This document shows positions 1 to 11,332 of a stretch of DNA of 64,000 nt, one piece after another. Position 1 is the stretch's first letter. Each line of letters begins with the position of its first letter. The DNA comes from Platynereis dumerilii (Eukaryota; Annelida; Polychaeta; Phyllodocida; Nereididae): assembly GCA_026936325.1 (NCBI GenBank), contig JAPTHN010000003.1, forward strand, positions 43,626,011 to 43,690,010, in the 5' to 3' direction. The position numbers were made by a program, and so were the translations under genes. The notes beneath the pieces are model-generated. The model did no database searches and had not been told where the DNA came from. It saw only the letters and a program-made list of their open reading frames with translations.

Positions 1-860
1 TGATAAGAATAGATCTGACTGTTTGAATGTTCCTTGTTTTCACAGGGTTTATTGAAGTCAAAAATTTTTATAAGATTAGATCTGACCATTTGAATGTTAC
101 TTGTTTTCACAGGGTTGATTAAAGTCAAAAGTATTGATAAAATTAGATCTGACTGTTTGAATGTTCCTTGTTTTCACAGGGCTGATTAAAGTCAAAAGTA
201 TTGATAAGATTAGATCTGACTGTTTGAATGTTCCTTGTTTTCACAGGGTGGATTAAAGTCAAAAGTATTGATAAGGTTAGATTTGACTGTTTGAATGTTT
301 CTTGTTTTCACAGGGTTGATTAAAGTCAAAAGAATTGATAAGATTAGATCTGACTGTTTGAATGTTTCTTATTTTCACAGGGTTGATTAAAATCATAAGT
401 ATTGGTTAGATTAAATCTGACTGTTTGAATGTTCCTTGTTTTCACAGGGTTGATTAAAGTCAAAAGTTTTGATAAGATTAGATCTGACTGTTTGTTGTTT
501 TACAGGGTTGATGGAAGTCAAAAGTATTGATAAGATTAGATCTGTCTGTTGTTTCACTGGGTTGATCAAAGTCAAACTATTGATTAGATTATGTCTGACT
601 GTTTGTTGTTTTACAGGTTTGATCAAGGTCAAAAGTATTGATAAGATTAGATCTGACTGTTTGTTGTCTTTACAGAGTTGATGGAAGTCAAAAGAATTGA
701 TAAGATTCAAGTTGACTGTTTGTTGTTACACAGGGTTTGTTGTCTTTACGGAAGTCAAAGGTATTGTTAAGATCATATCAGACTGATTGTTGTCTTTACA
801 GGATTGATGGAAGTCAAAAGTATTGAGTAGATTAGATCTGACTGTTTGTTGTCTTTACAG
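1..860 (+). repeat. Minisatellite of splice-acceptor-like units in an asns intron
   Basis: About 13 tandem units fill the visible part of this intron. The left units have a 67-bp period and contain GTTCCTTGTTTTCACAGGG; the right units have a shorter 55-60 bp period and contain TGTTTGTTGTTTTACAGGG. Each unit holds a T-rich tract, an AG, and then a close copy of GGTTGATGGAAGTCAA. That is exactly the junction where the true exon starts at 861. The right-hand units resemble the real acceptor most. The array therefore looks as if it grew by duplicating the 3' splice site and the first bases of the exon. It continues beyond the left edge of the window. Confidence 0.9.
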
Positions 861-3800
861 GGTTGATGGAAGTCAAGATGAAGGGTGAAGCAAAGATTGA
901 GCCCCTTCCTCCAGGACATTATGAAGAGTATGAACTGAATGATGAGGGGAAGGCGTCTTTGCTCAGACGTGTGCAGTATCGATGCACTGGAGACAACCCG
1001 GACTTTGTAACTGTCAATGCCCTTCCCACTGGTAATAGCAATACATTTACTGTCACTTTGCATTGGCCATTTCCTACCATGCACTACCCTGTGGGCAATT
1101 TGACCTCAGGGGACGTCATTGTGACGTCACAGATATTATCCTGACGTCAGGTGAGGTCAGAATGCCCACTGGGTAATGCCTATGTTTCACACTGATATTA
1201 TTCAGTGGAACTGCAACTTAATGCATCTGGCTGATATTTAATAATATTACAGCAATATTATAAGTTGGTCATCACCATGTACCATGTCACATTTGTCAAA
1301 GAGGCTCCTTGCAAAGAGGTTTGTGCACTGCACTGCCATCAGCTTTCATTTTGAAAAAAATTACTTTTTCACATATAATTAATAAAAGCAATAGAACTCC
1401 ATAAAAGCTCAGCTGAATACTATTTCTGAATCCTGAAGTACAACATAGTGGACTCTATTTCAAAACATTGGTGTCTTACTTCGAAGCTCTTTGATGAACT
1501 CTCTTTTCCTTTGGATAACCTTAGTTCTCATTGCAGAAGGAGACATGTTTGCCAGTATCAGAGACTACTTGAAGGCAGCAGTTAAGAAGAGGATGTTGTC
1601 TGACAGAAGGATAGGGTGCATGTTGTCCGGAGGTCTTGATTCTAGTTTGATTGCCGCTCTAGTCACAGAGTGTGCGAAAGATGAAGGACTTGATTATCCC
1701 ATCCAGACGTTTTCCATTGGCATGGAGGGCAGTCCAGATATTGAAGCAGCCAGAAAGGTAAATCTTGCTTCCAGTTCTGAAATCACTAGCACTGAAGCGA
1801 CACTTAGCCGATCATTCAAAGTTTCTGTGATGTCAAGGTAAGGCCATGAGGCCACACATAGGCCAAATTGAATTTTAGCTTTTTGGATCCACCTAACAGA
1901 TTTTCTTCCTGCCAAAAAAAATTGAACTAACCCAAGATTTTTATAGGCCTTGATAGTGGAACTCTCCTTTTCCAGCTCTCCTGTGTTGACGAGCAGAATA
2001 AAACTATTTCCGGGAACAAGCTGCCATTTTGTACCATTGCTGAGTCAGTGGAGCTGGCATTCCAGGCCCCAGGGCACTTTTAATCCATTGAAAACATTAC
2101 GGATTTGCATTGCCGAGTCTTAAATGGAATGTTTGGCATGGATTGCCACCATATTCCAGTACTGTCAGGCTGATTAGACTTTGTTACGGAAAACCCGGCT
2201 CTATTGTAAATTCCCAGGCTGATGTTTCCGGAAATAGTTTTATTCTGCTCGTCAACACAGGAGAGCTGGAAAAAGGAGAGTTCCACTAACGCCCGCTATT
2301 CAATTGACATGATGAACTAGAACTGGTAATCGGAGAACACATAGCTTCACTGTCCATTTAATTGAACTTCGACTGCTGCAAAATGCCATGCTCCACAATA
2401 GCTTCTCAGCGAAGCTAAAAAATAGAGAAATCAACTTTTATTCGAGAAGCTATCAGCCAAGTTCGTTTGACCTACTTGGATAAGCATCAAGAATCCTATC
2501 GCAAATGGGTCGCGAATATGGATTAAAACTATCTTGAAGAAATGTTCAGTAGTGACTTGTATAACCAAAAGATTGTGTTCTGCCTTTGACAGGTTGCGGC
2601 TCACATTGGATCAGAACACCATGAAGTGTCTTTTACACCTCAGGAAGGTTTCGAGATTCTGGAAAAGTTGATTTATCAGCTTGAAACTTATGACATCACT
2701 ACCATCCGAGCATCAGTTGGTAAGGGCCTATTCCAATGAAAGTTAGTTTTGTTGTGTAAAAGAACCCAGTGCCATTAAAGCTCTTCAATGCAAAAACATC
2801 CCAAACGGTTTTCAAAATTTACTTTAATCGGACCATTCAGCACATTTCTTATGTAGCGGTATAATTCAGGTAACTGTGAATGACGTGGCATAGCCTTGTC
2901 GCGGTTTGCAAATGAAGAAAATAGGAAATAATTTTTTCCGGTGGACTGTCAATTTCTGAAGAGCTGTAATGCAGAAGTCAGACACCAAGGTTAATTGGAT
3001 ATTGAAAAGTTTGAAACTTTCTTTTTATTCAGTCATAGATTGCGTCATGTAACACATACAGTTTGTAAGGGCTTGTTTCACAGTAAGTTTTGTAGCCAAA
3101 AAAGGATCCTGTGCAATTAGTGAAGAAATTAGACACCTAAGCTAATTGGTTTATTTCTCGTTCCGAGACCAACTATATATTTGCGTCATAATAATACATG
3201 AATTGCAAATATTTTAAGCTTTCATTTTGTTCCATCATAGTTTATGTCATTTATAAATACCATATACAGTGACGCTTGTATGTAAGTGAAATGGGTGACC
3301 TTTTGCCATCGAGTCAGTTCTAGAAATCCTGAACCAAACTGTCTGGGGAAGCATGAATTCTCATCAAATGAGATGAAAACATATTGGGACAATAATTGGG
3401 TCGAAAAGGACGATTTTTGAGTTATGTGGGATACGAATTGCTGCCAACTAACATAAAGGTTTTATATGGAACCTTTAAGTAGATCTGAAGGACGAATTTT
3501 GTCTTCCACACGATCATTTCAGCAACAGCCTCTAGCACATGTATACAGTTGGCAGTAAAATTATTCAAGCCCTTGAAGTTTTCTTGTAGAATTCAATAGT
3601 TGACTAGTCTTGCAAAAATGAGTGTTTCAAATTATGAAATAAAGGATAACATCACATATGAGACAACATAATGCCAAATTGCTGTAAAGGAAACCTAAAT
3701 CTGGTAGGCAGTTTGTATTTCACATTGGGGTCATAAATTATTTGACCCCCTGCTTCCGTTTGTATGGCATTGGAACGGGGAGGGGTTGGAATAATTTTTA

Positions 3801-5469
3801 GGGCGTATCTACTAACAGGACACCCGGGAACCATTAGGGCATATCTGCTTAACATTTAATTTATTGTACAGATACGCCCTAATTGTCCCCGCGTATCCTG
3901 TTTGTAGATACGCCCTTATGGTCCCCGGGTAATGCAATATGCTTCACAGCAGATTTAATATATGATGTCTGGTATATGATGCTATGATACTTTTTATGAT
4001 TCCATACATTCTGAATTTCTGAGGACACCACAATCTTCTTTTGCAAAAACTGTGAACTGTTCGAGTCCATGGAAAACATCAAGGTGTTTGAATAATTTTG
4101 CTACCAAGTGTATGTCTGCACCCGCACACCTTTAGTCCTTTTTATCAACAGGTATGTACCTGATCAGCAAATACATCAGTGAGCAGAGCGACAGTATCGT
4201 CATCTTCTCGGGGGAGGGGGCAGATGAGGTGGCCCAGGGATACATCTATTTCCACAAGGCTCCTTCTGCGAGAGGTGGGGACGAGGAAAGCCATCGATTG
4301 CTCAACGACCTTTACATGTTCGATGTCCTAAGGGCCGACAGGACAACTGCCGCTCATGGGTAAATGATATATATGCTAACCAATTCTGTTCGATTTCGCT
4401 CATTTTAGTTCTGGCCGATTCGTCTGGATCTATGTTTAACAACCGTTTTCAGTTATAATTGTCCTTCCGCTTCTTTGGTGTGTCCTCCTGTTCTAGATGG
4501 CATACACTGCACCAAAGTGCATAAAAACTGAAAACAAAGCCGAAATGTCATCCATCCAGTCATACATCTAGTAAATTTTATTATTTTTCAAAGGGTCACC
4601 GCCATTGTTTCATGACAATCTGGTTTTTCTCACAAATTTACCTCTTTATTCTTCTTCTTTAGACTTGAACTCAGAGTGCCCTTCCTGGACCAGGCATTTG
4701 TGGCCTACTACTTGGGTCTCCCTGCAGCTGACAGACAGCCAAAAGATGGAGTAGAGAAATACCTGATCAGGAAAGCCTTCGACGGTCACGGTTTGATTCC
4801 AGACGAGATCCTCTGGCGGGGTAAAGAAGCATTCAGCGATGGGGTGTCCTCAAAGAAGACCTCTTGGTTCGAACTTCTCCAGGAACATGCTGCCAAGATG
4901 GTATTTACAAGTCTTGAAATTATGATGATGGTTTGTCATGCAACTTCACTATTTGAGCTCTTGCCCAATATATCACAGGAAATGTATCAAATGTTCCACT
5001 AGTTCCAATGTACATGTATTTGACCAGAAATATAATAAATGGAATTGATCTGAAATATGATGAATGAAATTGACAAGAAATATACAAGATGGATTGAACA
5101 GAAATATATCAAATGGAATTTACCCGAAATATACCAGAGGCCAGTGCTGAAGGCGGTGTCACTGAAACAATTTTGTTACATTGTATGTCTGAAAAGACAG
5201 GTTCTTCTTCTTTCAGTACACCTGGATATCATGAGTAGTTTTAAATTTTGATGCGCCTTTATTTGCAGGTCAGTGATGAGGCCCTGGCCGGTGCTGTGGA
5301 GAGGTTCCCGCATAACACTCCAACCACGAAAGAGGCCTACATGTATCGACAGATATTCGAGAAGTTTTATTCTGATAATTCGGACTGGATCGGTTATTTC
5401 TGGATGCCTCGCTGGATTGAGGGCGTTTCTGATCCTTCTGCGAGAGTTCTCACTCACTACCAGTCCTAA
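861..5469 (+). CDS. asns: Asparagine synthetase (glutamine-hydrolysing), last six exons
   Basis: The enzyme makes asparagine from aspartate, ATP and glutamine in the cytosol. The exons are 861-1031, 1537-1757, 2593-2719, 4152-4359, 4663-4900 and 5269-5469. Every junction is AG/GT and the phases agree throughout. Together they encode about 387 residues, the C-terminal synthetase domain plus the end of the N-terminal domain. The ATP-pyrophosphatase loop SGGLDSSL lies in the second exon. Further family signatures are [52 protein letters not shown] and the terminal WMPRW...[10 protein letters not shown]. The animal protein is about 560 residues, so the N-terminal glutaminase exons with the catalytic Cys lie left of the window. 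The protein stops a few residues before the human C-terminus. Alignment is from memory, but the match is unmistakable. Confidence 0.95.
1081..1179. repeat. Short palindromic MITE-like sequence in an asns intron
   Basis: An imperfect inverted repeat of about 33-40 bp per arm, with arms near 1081-1118 and 1142-1179. The arms carry GACGTCA-type words and the outer motif ACCCTGTGGGC / GCCCACTGGGT. It lies just after the exon ending at 1031. It is probably a foldback MITE, but no clear target duplication is visible. Confidence 0.5.
1954..2288. mobile_element. MITE with about 60-bp terminal inverted repeats and TA duplication
   Basis: The left end (GTGGAACTCTCCTTTTCCAG...) and right end (...CTGGAAAAAGGAGAGTTCCAC) are near-perfect inverted copies over about 60 bp. 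Both are bounded by TA, as in Tc1/mariner-type non-autonomous elements. No coding capacity is seen. It lies in the asns intron between the exons ending at 1757 and starting at 2593. Confidence 0.85.
3265..3456 (+). mobile_element. Fragment of the TACAGTGC-type MITE family
   Basis: This is a diverged left half of a family seen again at 12841, 21741, 26565 and 57850. Shared landmarks in order are TACAGTG, GTAAGTGAAA, CATGAATTCTCATC, GAAAACATATTGGG and a run ending in GCTGCCAA. It lies in an asns intron. Confidence 0.7.
3800..3916. repeat. Palindromic repeat with AGGGCGTATCTAC ends
   Basis: AGGGCGTATCTAC opens the segment and its reverse complement GTAGATACGCCCT closes it. Two further inward copies (AGGGCATATCTG and CAGATACGCCCT) make a four-part hairpin of about 117 bp. 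It is a small foldback MITE in the asns intron. Confidence 0.65.
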
Positions 5470-8400
5470 GTATATATGTCCTCTAAAATCAACACAGGAT
5501 TTCCCATCAGTTATTTTTTGACACAACGTCAATTTTTCAATTTGCGTGTACTTGCCAGGATCCAATGCAAATTTCCAACCATTGAAATAGGTATTCAGTG
5601 ATTTCTAAATTGCCATACTTGCCATGTTGAACTTGATGTCCAAAAATCCATATTCTTTTGAGTAAGTTACGCTGTGGGTTATATTTTGTATTTGTAAACC
5701 CTATTGTTATCACTCACAATGAGGTTATACATCTGCTAGCATGGTCATTGAACTTGTAAGCTAGACATTGGTCCACATTTTGCAAAAGCAAGTGCACCCC
5801 AAACCCAATCATCCTCACCTCTCAGGTTGGCTAGACCAGCCTGACAACAAGTGCTGTATTTTTGTGAAGTTATACTATAACAAAAAGATTAACCTTCCAT
5901 TATTCCAAGACACATAACGTTGAATTCATTGGCATGTCATTTAGGGGTTTACTTACTTTAAAGAGCAATTCGACCATAATATTATATATACTTAATACTT
6001 AATTTATTATTATGCTGTTAATTTTGTCAAAAATATTTAGGTAGTGTTGATTAGATCTTTTATATTTTTATCAAATTATATAAAGTCACTTTTACACTCA
6101 TTTTGTTGGTTGTTTTTTTTTTTTTTGCTTGCAATTAAGCAGACCTCTATATTGTGCGTGGGCGGTGAGATATACATTGTAAAAACTTGTCAAAAACTCT
6201 GGAGATCGCACTGTTTGACCAATATGATTCGAACTTTGCAAACAGTTTCAACATAATTATCTAGGCGCCTGCGCCTAGATCATGCTTTTACAACCTGTCA
6301 TTTCCTGTGTGTTTTTCAACTTCCTGTTTGTGGTGAACATGAAATACAATGGTTTCATGCGTTTACCTTCTAACTTCGTAAACTCGTCAACCGTTCTAGC
6401 TTGGATGCTGTAATTGCTATTGATGATGACTCAGTAACAGATCTATGGATTGTGATTGTAAATAGCTGTCCTATTTGCTGTAAATTGGCAGAAACAACTA
6501 TTTCTGGTCACAAAAAATCAGGACACTGTCCTAGATTTATGCAATGTCTACACTGTGTGCACTCAAGTGGAACATGTTAGCATATTAGAACGGGCTGCAG
6601 CAAAATGTAAATAAGATGAAAACAGCTTTTGGTCACTCATTGGATTTCATACCTATACATGCTATATGATAGGATCTCTGACCAGCTGCTAGGTTGATTC
6701 ACAATGGAGCATCTACAATGGCAGACAGAGGTTCATCTCACGCTTAAATTGTCAAGTTAACAATCAGCGCCTAGATTTGCAAATTTTATTTGCGCATTCT
6801 AGTTTCATCATGCGTCGAAAAACTTTTGGTACACTTCCATGACATCAAATTTTCATGAATTTACTAAACTAAAATGTTCATTTTTGGTGCGAATTTCAAA
6901 TTTCTTGATTCAGTGATAGCAGCATCTACAGCACCAGCCAGATCCAGTCTTCACAAATTCAACAAGGAATGAAATAAGGAATGAAGGAAAGAAGGAAGAA
7001 ATGAAGGAAGAAATGAAGGAAGAAGAAGAGCTGGTGAGGGAGGGAGCATATAGATAGTAGATAGACAGATAGATAGATAACAGCACATAGCCAGGCTAAT
7101 GCTGATGAAGGTTGTTTAGAAATCATGGATCCATAGATTCCAAACTTTTTGATCTGACGTGGACTTTAGTTGCAGCTGCCAAAATGTCTTACTACAGCAC
7201 CAAGCCCAGGGACCATACAAGAAAAATATATTAATAAATTGTTTTTTGAGCAGGTCCAAAATTGTTACAGCCAAAGAATTACAAGTGCTTACAGAAATAT
7301 GAAGACATGTTCCTTGTGAGGTCATATCCCTTCCCTCGTCATGTTATTCTACGCCTTGCAAGTAGTTAGTGAGGTCATATCCTATACTTGCAATGCTATC
7401 AGGGCAAGCCACCGAATGAGTCACTCCAATCACCACTGAAGTCGCAAGTTACCCAATGACAAATCAGTTCATTTCCACTCTAAACTTAAGAGCTCAACAG
7501 GTTCACAAAAATGTGTATGTGCTGCCTCCTTTGGCTATTTGTGCGCCCTCTTGAATCCATAATAGAAACTACAATCGAGGTCACACTCATGTGAGTGAGC
7601 TCTAACAGATTTCAGATGCAGCAACAATAGCTGTTTTGCAGTAACAATATGGTATGTTAAATTGGGTCTAGAATTGAATACTTAATAACTTTTGATCGGC
7701 CAGTTTATGCTTAGAATCAAGCTATTGCTGCAAAGTGGTACTTGTTATGGAACTTTTTTTTGGGCGGAATCATGCTTTTCCTGTTGGCATCCAGCCAGAC
7801 AGCCAAGAGCACCCTGCCTCTCAGTGTAAGCTGGTTATTAAGCTTACCCTGACCACAGCATAGAGTATTGTGTGGTCTAACAAAAAGATTACCTCTCCTC
7901 TGGTGTGATAGACATATATTAACAGTTTCAGATCTCTTGAGCAAAGCAATTAAATGAATGCTTGAGTTTTTCATTGTTGTCTGATTGTTGTTTCGATTAG
8001 TTTCTTTACAGATAACCATTTATAAACAATCATTTAAATCACGCCAGAAAAAAGCTGTTAAGGGATTTTAAAACTTCAGGATTTTATGTGTCACTGTAAT
8101 TTTACCATAGTGAAAGGCTGACAGTAAGGTCATGTGCACTCATTGATTGTTTGAAATTGTTGATTACAATTTTCTTACATTTTGCTGGCAGCTCAGCTGT
8201 GCGTATGAGCACAAGTGATGAGGTCCCTCTACCTTGTCTTGACCTGACCTACTTGCATATTGATAACCGTGTCAGCTGAAGGTCATCCCATTTCTGGCAG
8301 ACTCTCCAGCTGTGCTGTTCGCTTAGAGTTTGTTAGCAGACTGGTTCATTTCAATGTGATGGATGGGGCTTGTGATGTCGTTGATGTTCATAACCGCTGA

Positions 8401-8935
8401 ATGTAAGTATTGTAATTCTTTGACTTTAGAGCTCGTTGCAGATTGGTGTTCCAATGGAAATCTTGATTTGTTTATTTTCAAGTTACCTGTTTGTCTTCTA
8501 ATCCTCTTATCAGGTGCATGTCTTGCAAGCTAAGTTAAATAGTTTGTTTATTGACAACTATGCTGATAGGTATATCACATGCTAACTTAACCAATAAACA
8601 GTAACTGATGCAAACAAATCATTAAACACTTTTAAGCCAGTGACATCACATGGCCAAGTTGGAAGTTAATTTTGAAAATGATGTGGGCCGCTGATCCGCA
8701 AAGATCTATAATACCTGAGCAGGCTTGCTGGTTACAGGAATAAAAAATGCTTGTAATATCTTATGTTGCTTGGCAACCTTATTTAATCTTCAGCGTAAGA
8801 AAATCAAAAATACACATGTATGCACTCACAATATTCCTAGAAAAGCTCTGAACAGAGGATAAAACCGATTATTCAGTTGATTATTAGCTTTACACGCGTC
8901 ATGCCACACATAAAGGTTGACAGCACTGGCCCACT
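5470..8935. other. Intergenic stretch downstream of asns
   Basis: No exon or RNA gene could be supported here. The DNA is AT-rich. The only conspicuous feature is a purine-rich simple repeat (GGAAGAAATGAA-type followed by GATA) near 6960-7082. Confidence 0.5.
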
Positions 8936-9108
8936 AGTACACTCTAAAAAATTTCAGACAAAATTGGTTTTTTAGATTCAAAATGGTTTTTTGAAAAACC
9001 AAATTTCAATGCAAAAAACCAACATGGATTTGCATTGAAATTTGGTTTTTCAAAAAACCATTTTGAATCTAAAAAACCAATTTTGTCTGAAATTTTTTAG
9101 AGTGTACT
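8936..9108. mobile_element. Near-perfect 173-bp palindromic MITE
   Basis: Two arms of about 80 bp read as reverse complements with a very short loop around 9020. The tips are AGTACACTC / GAGTGTACT. Arms this similar indicate a recent or conversion-maintained foldback element. Confidence 0.8.
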
Positions 9109-9379
9109 CATTGTCACTCACCACCTCTCTTACCAAAAGACAATATAACACTGTGTACTCACCAAGTGATCTAATTAAGGATTTTTTTTTTACATTTTGC
9201 TGGTTCTCCCATGTAGAGCAAACAACAAAGTTTGCCATAAGGCAGTATATATATAATATATAGCTATATATGCTTCCAATAATAATAGTATTTATCTATG
9301 TTTAAAAGACGTGAGTAATTTTAACTCAATCACTGAAGTTTTCGTCAGACAATCCTTTTTTTCTGTGTGAATGACATAT

Positions 9380-9751
9380 TACGGTCTGTCACTTTGATAT
9401 AGAAAAACAGTGGACTGTTGCACTGTGAAAATGGCACTTTGTGTGTCATCATACTGATGATTTGTGATGATCACTATGATACCCAATAATTTCAATGTTC
9501 ATTTGATTTGAGGAGACTAATCCCGCTTGTTGGTGATAGGCAAACAAAAGGATTATGTTTCTGATTTTCCCTCTCAAATCAGTTATGACAAGTCAAATGG
9601 CCTTCTCTTGATCATGACTAATCAAACAGCCTCTATGTTTCCCATGTTGAAAGTAGAGAAGATGACACTTCATCAGCTATTATGAGTCAAGAAAGGCATT
9701 TTTCACAGTGAACTGGTCCTCATTTTTTCTATATCAAAGTGACAAACTGTA
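9380..9751 (+). mobile_element. MITE with CRGTCTGTCACTTTGATATAG ends, copy 1
   Basis: The inverted ends are CGGTCTGTCACTTTGATATA and TATATCAAAGTGACAAACTG, flanked by TA. About 370 bp, non-coding. Full or split copies occur at 20311-20686 and 17337-18926, all between asns and the 5' end of the Ras-like gene. Confidence 0.85.
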
Positions 9752-10212
9752 ATCTTACGAGCAATTCGGAGCAAACAGTCCCATTGGAACTACTTGTTGG
9801 ACTTAGTAAGAGAAGGGTGAATGTCATTGGGACAATGCATTTTTAATAAAAATAAATATGTACATAGGCCAATAATAAACACATTATTTGCACATATAAA
9901 GCAGTACAATTCTATCACAAGTGCTTTTTTATAAAACGTTACATTTTGTTCTAGTCTCTAAAATATTGCTACTCTTTAAGTCTGTCACACAAAATCATAA
10001 CAATGTAAAGAATGTAATATCAATGGAGGTCGTTTTCACAGGAAATTGTTCTCGTGTTAAGAGAAACGACACCTCCGGAAGAGGCCGCAGCATCTTCCCA
10101 GAACATCTGTTGTTTTAAAGTCATTTTGCAATGTAAAATAAAATTTTTAGGACTTTTTTTGTCCATGTCCAACAAGATAAAACAGGCTTCTAATCACAGA
10201 GTTGGATTCAAC

Positions 10213-10805
10213 TAAACGGTTCAACAAAAATAAGTCCTCCTTTATGAAAACTTGAATGTCTCATAGACAGCTTTTGCGATTTCCATGAAAATGGCCCAGT
10301 TTGTAGTCCTACTTATTGACATTGTGTATGTATTGGTAGCTTCATTGCTTCATTTCGGTCTGAGCCAGCAAACCCCAAGTACACGTACCCCCCTTTTTTG
10401 CAAAAATATTTAAACAAAAGGTGCTCAAACTCCACTCAAATTATTTCTAATGTCATCTAATGAATCTAAACAGTAAAAATTTCACAAAAGAAATCCTCAG
10501 GTGTCTACTAAATTTGATTGAGAAACAAATTTTCTCCAGACACTTGATGAAGTATGTAGCAGCTGGTGGCTCCCCTGCATGGTGAAATTGGTCATATCCA
10601 TTCGAACAGCCATCGATTTTTGAAAACAGGGGTAGGTTCACTCAAAGGCTGCTGGCTCAGCCAGGAATAATGCCACTAAGCTACAAATACACACATTTCG
10701 GGTCGATATACAGGCCTATAATTCGGCCAACTGTCATAGAAATCAGAGGAGTCTTTGAAATATTCTAGTTTATTTAGAGGGGGACTTACTTTTGTTGAAC
10801 TGTTT
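10213..10805. mobile_element. MITE with AACGGTTCAACAAAAATAAG ends
   Basis: The inverted ends AACGGTTCAACAAAAATAAG / TTACTTTTGTTGAACTGTT are bounded by TA. The element is about 590 bp with no coding capacity. A truncated relative lies in a wdr88 intron at 47156-47500. Confidence 0.8.
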
Positions 10806-10820
10806 ATACAATTAAAGAGT

Positions 10821-11197
10821 ACAAGGTAGATTACTTAAGCGCCATCTGGTGTACCACTCAACATTGTAGTGATTCGCATTCACAGCCAATCAGAAGTTAA
10901 TATGGTCAAGATTGGGGATATTCCACTTCATGTCCGAAGTGTCGTAAGTTTTGATTGGCTGTCAGGGGAAATTCGGGATTCCCTACCTCAAACGAGTAAG
11001 AAAATATGCTTTAGCAGTGTCAAGATTGAATGTGACTGTTGCAAGTAATCAAGAGGTAGCTTTGTCAGAATGGTGATATTAATTTGATTTGAAATTTCGA
11101 CAAAATTAATGGGCTTGCAGATAACCATTAATTTCCTTTTAGATCTAGTTTTTTCTTAGTGATATTCAATAGGTGGCACTTGAGTAATCTACCTTGT
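10821..11197. mobile_element. MITE with ACAAGGTAGATTACTTAAG ends
   Basis: The 27-bp ends ACAAGGTAGATTACTTAAG... and ...CTTGAGTAATCTACCTTGT are inverted copies. It is 377 bp and non-coding, and lies 135 bp beyond the stop of the Ras-like gene (minus strand). Confidence 0.8.
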
Positions 11198-11332
11198 TTT
11201 ATATATATGTACATGTATGTATACAGTAAATTGCAATGCTATAAGAAGCCGGTGTAGATAACAGTAAAAATAACAACCTTAATAAGATATCGGATCCAGG
11301 ATGAAGACGTGAAAATATACACTTAATAAAAG

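Noticed and set aside
1-860. CRISPR-like array
   Set aside because: The units are contiguous without unique spacers. It is a minisatellite in a eukaryotic intron.
863-1144. Independent small gene starting at 866
   Set aside because: The frame is the asns exon 861-1031 reading on into its intron.
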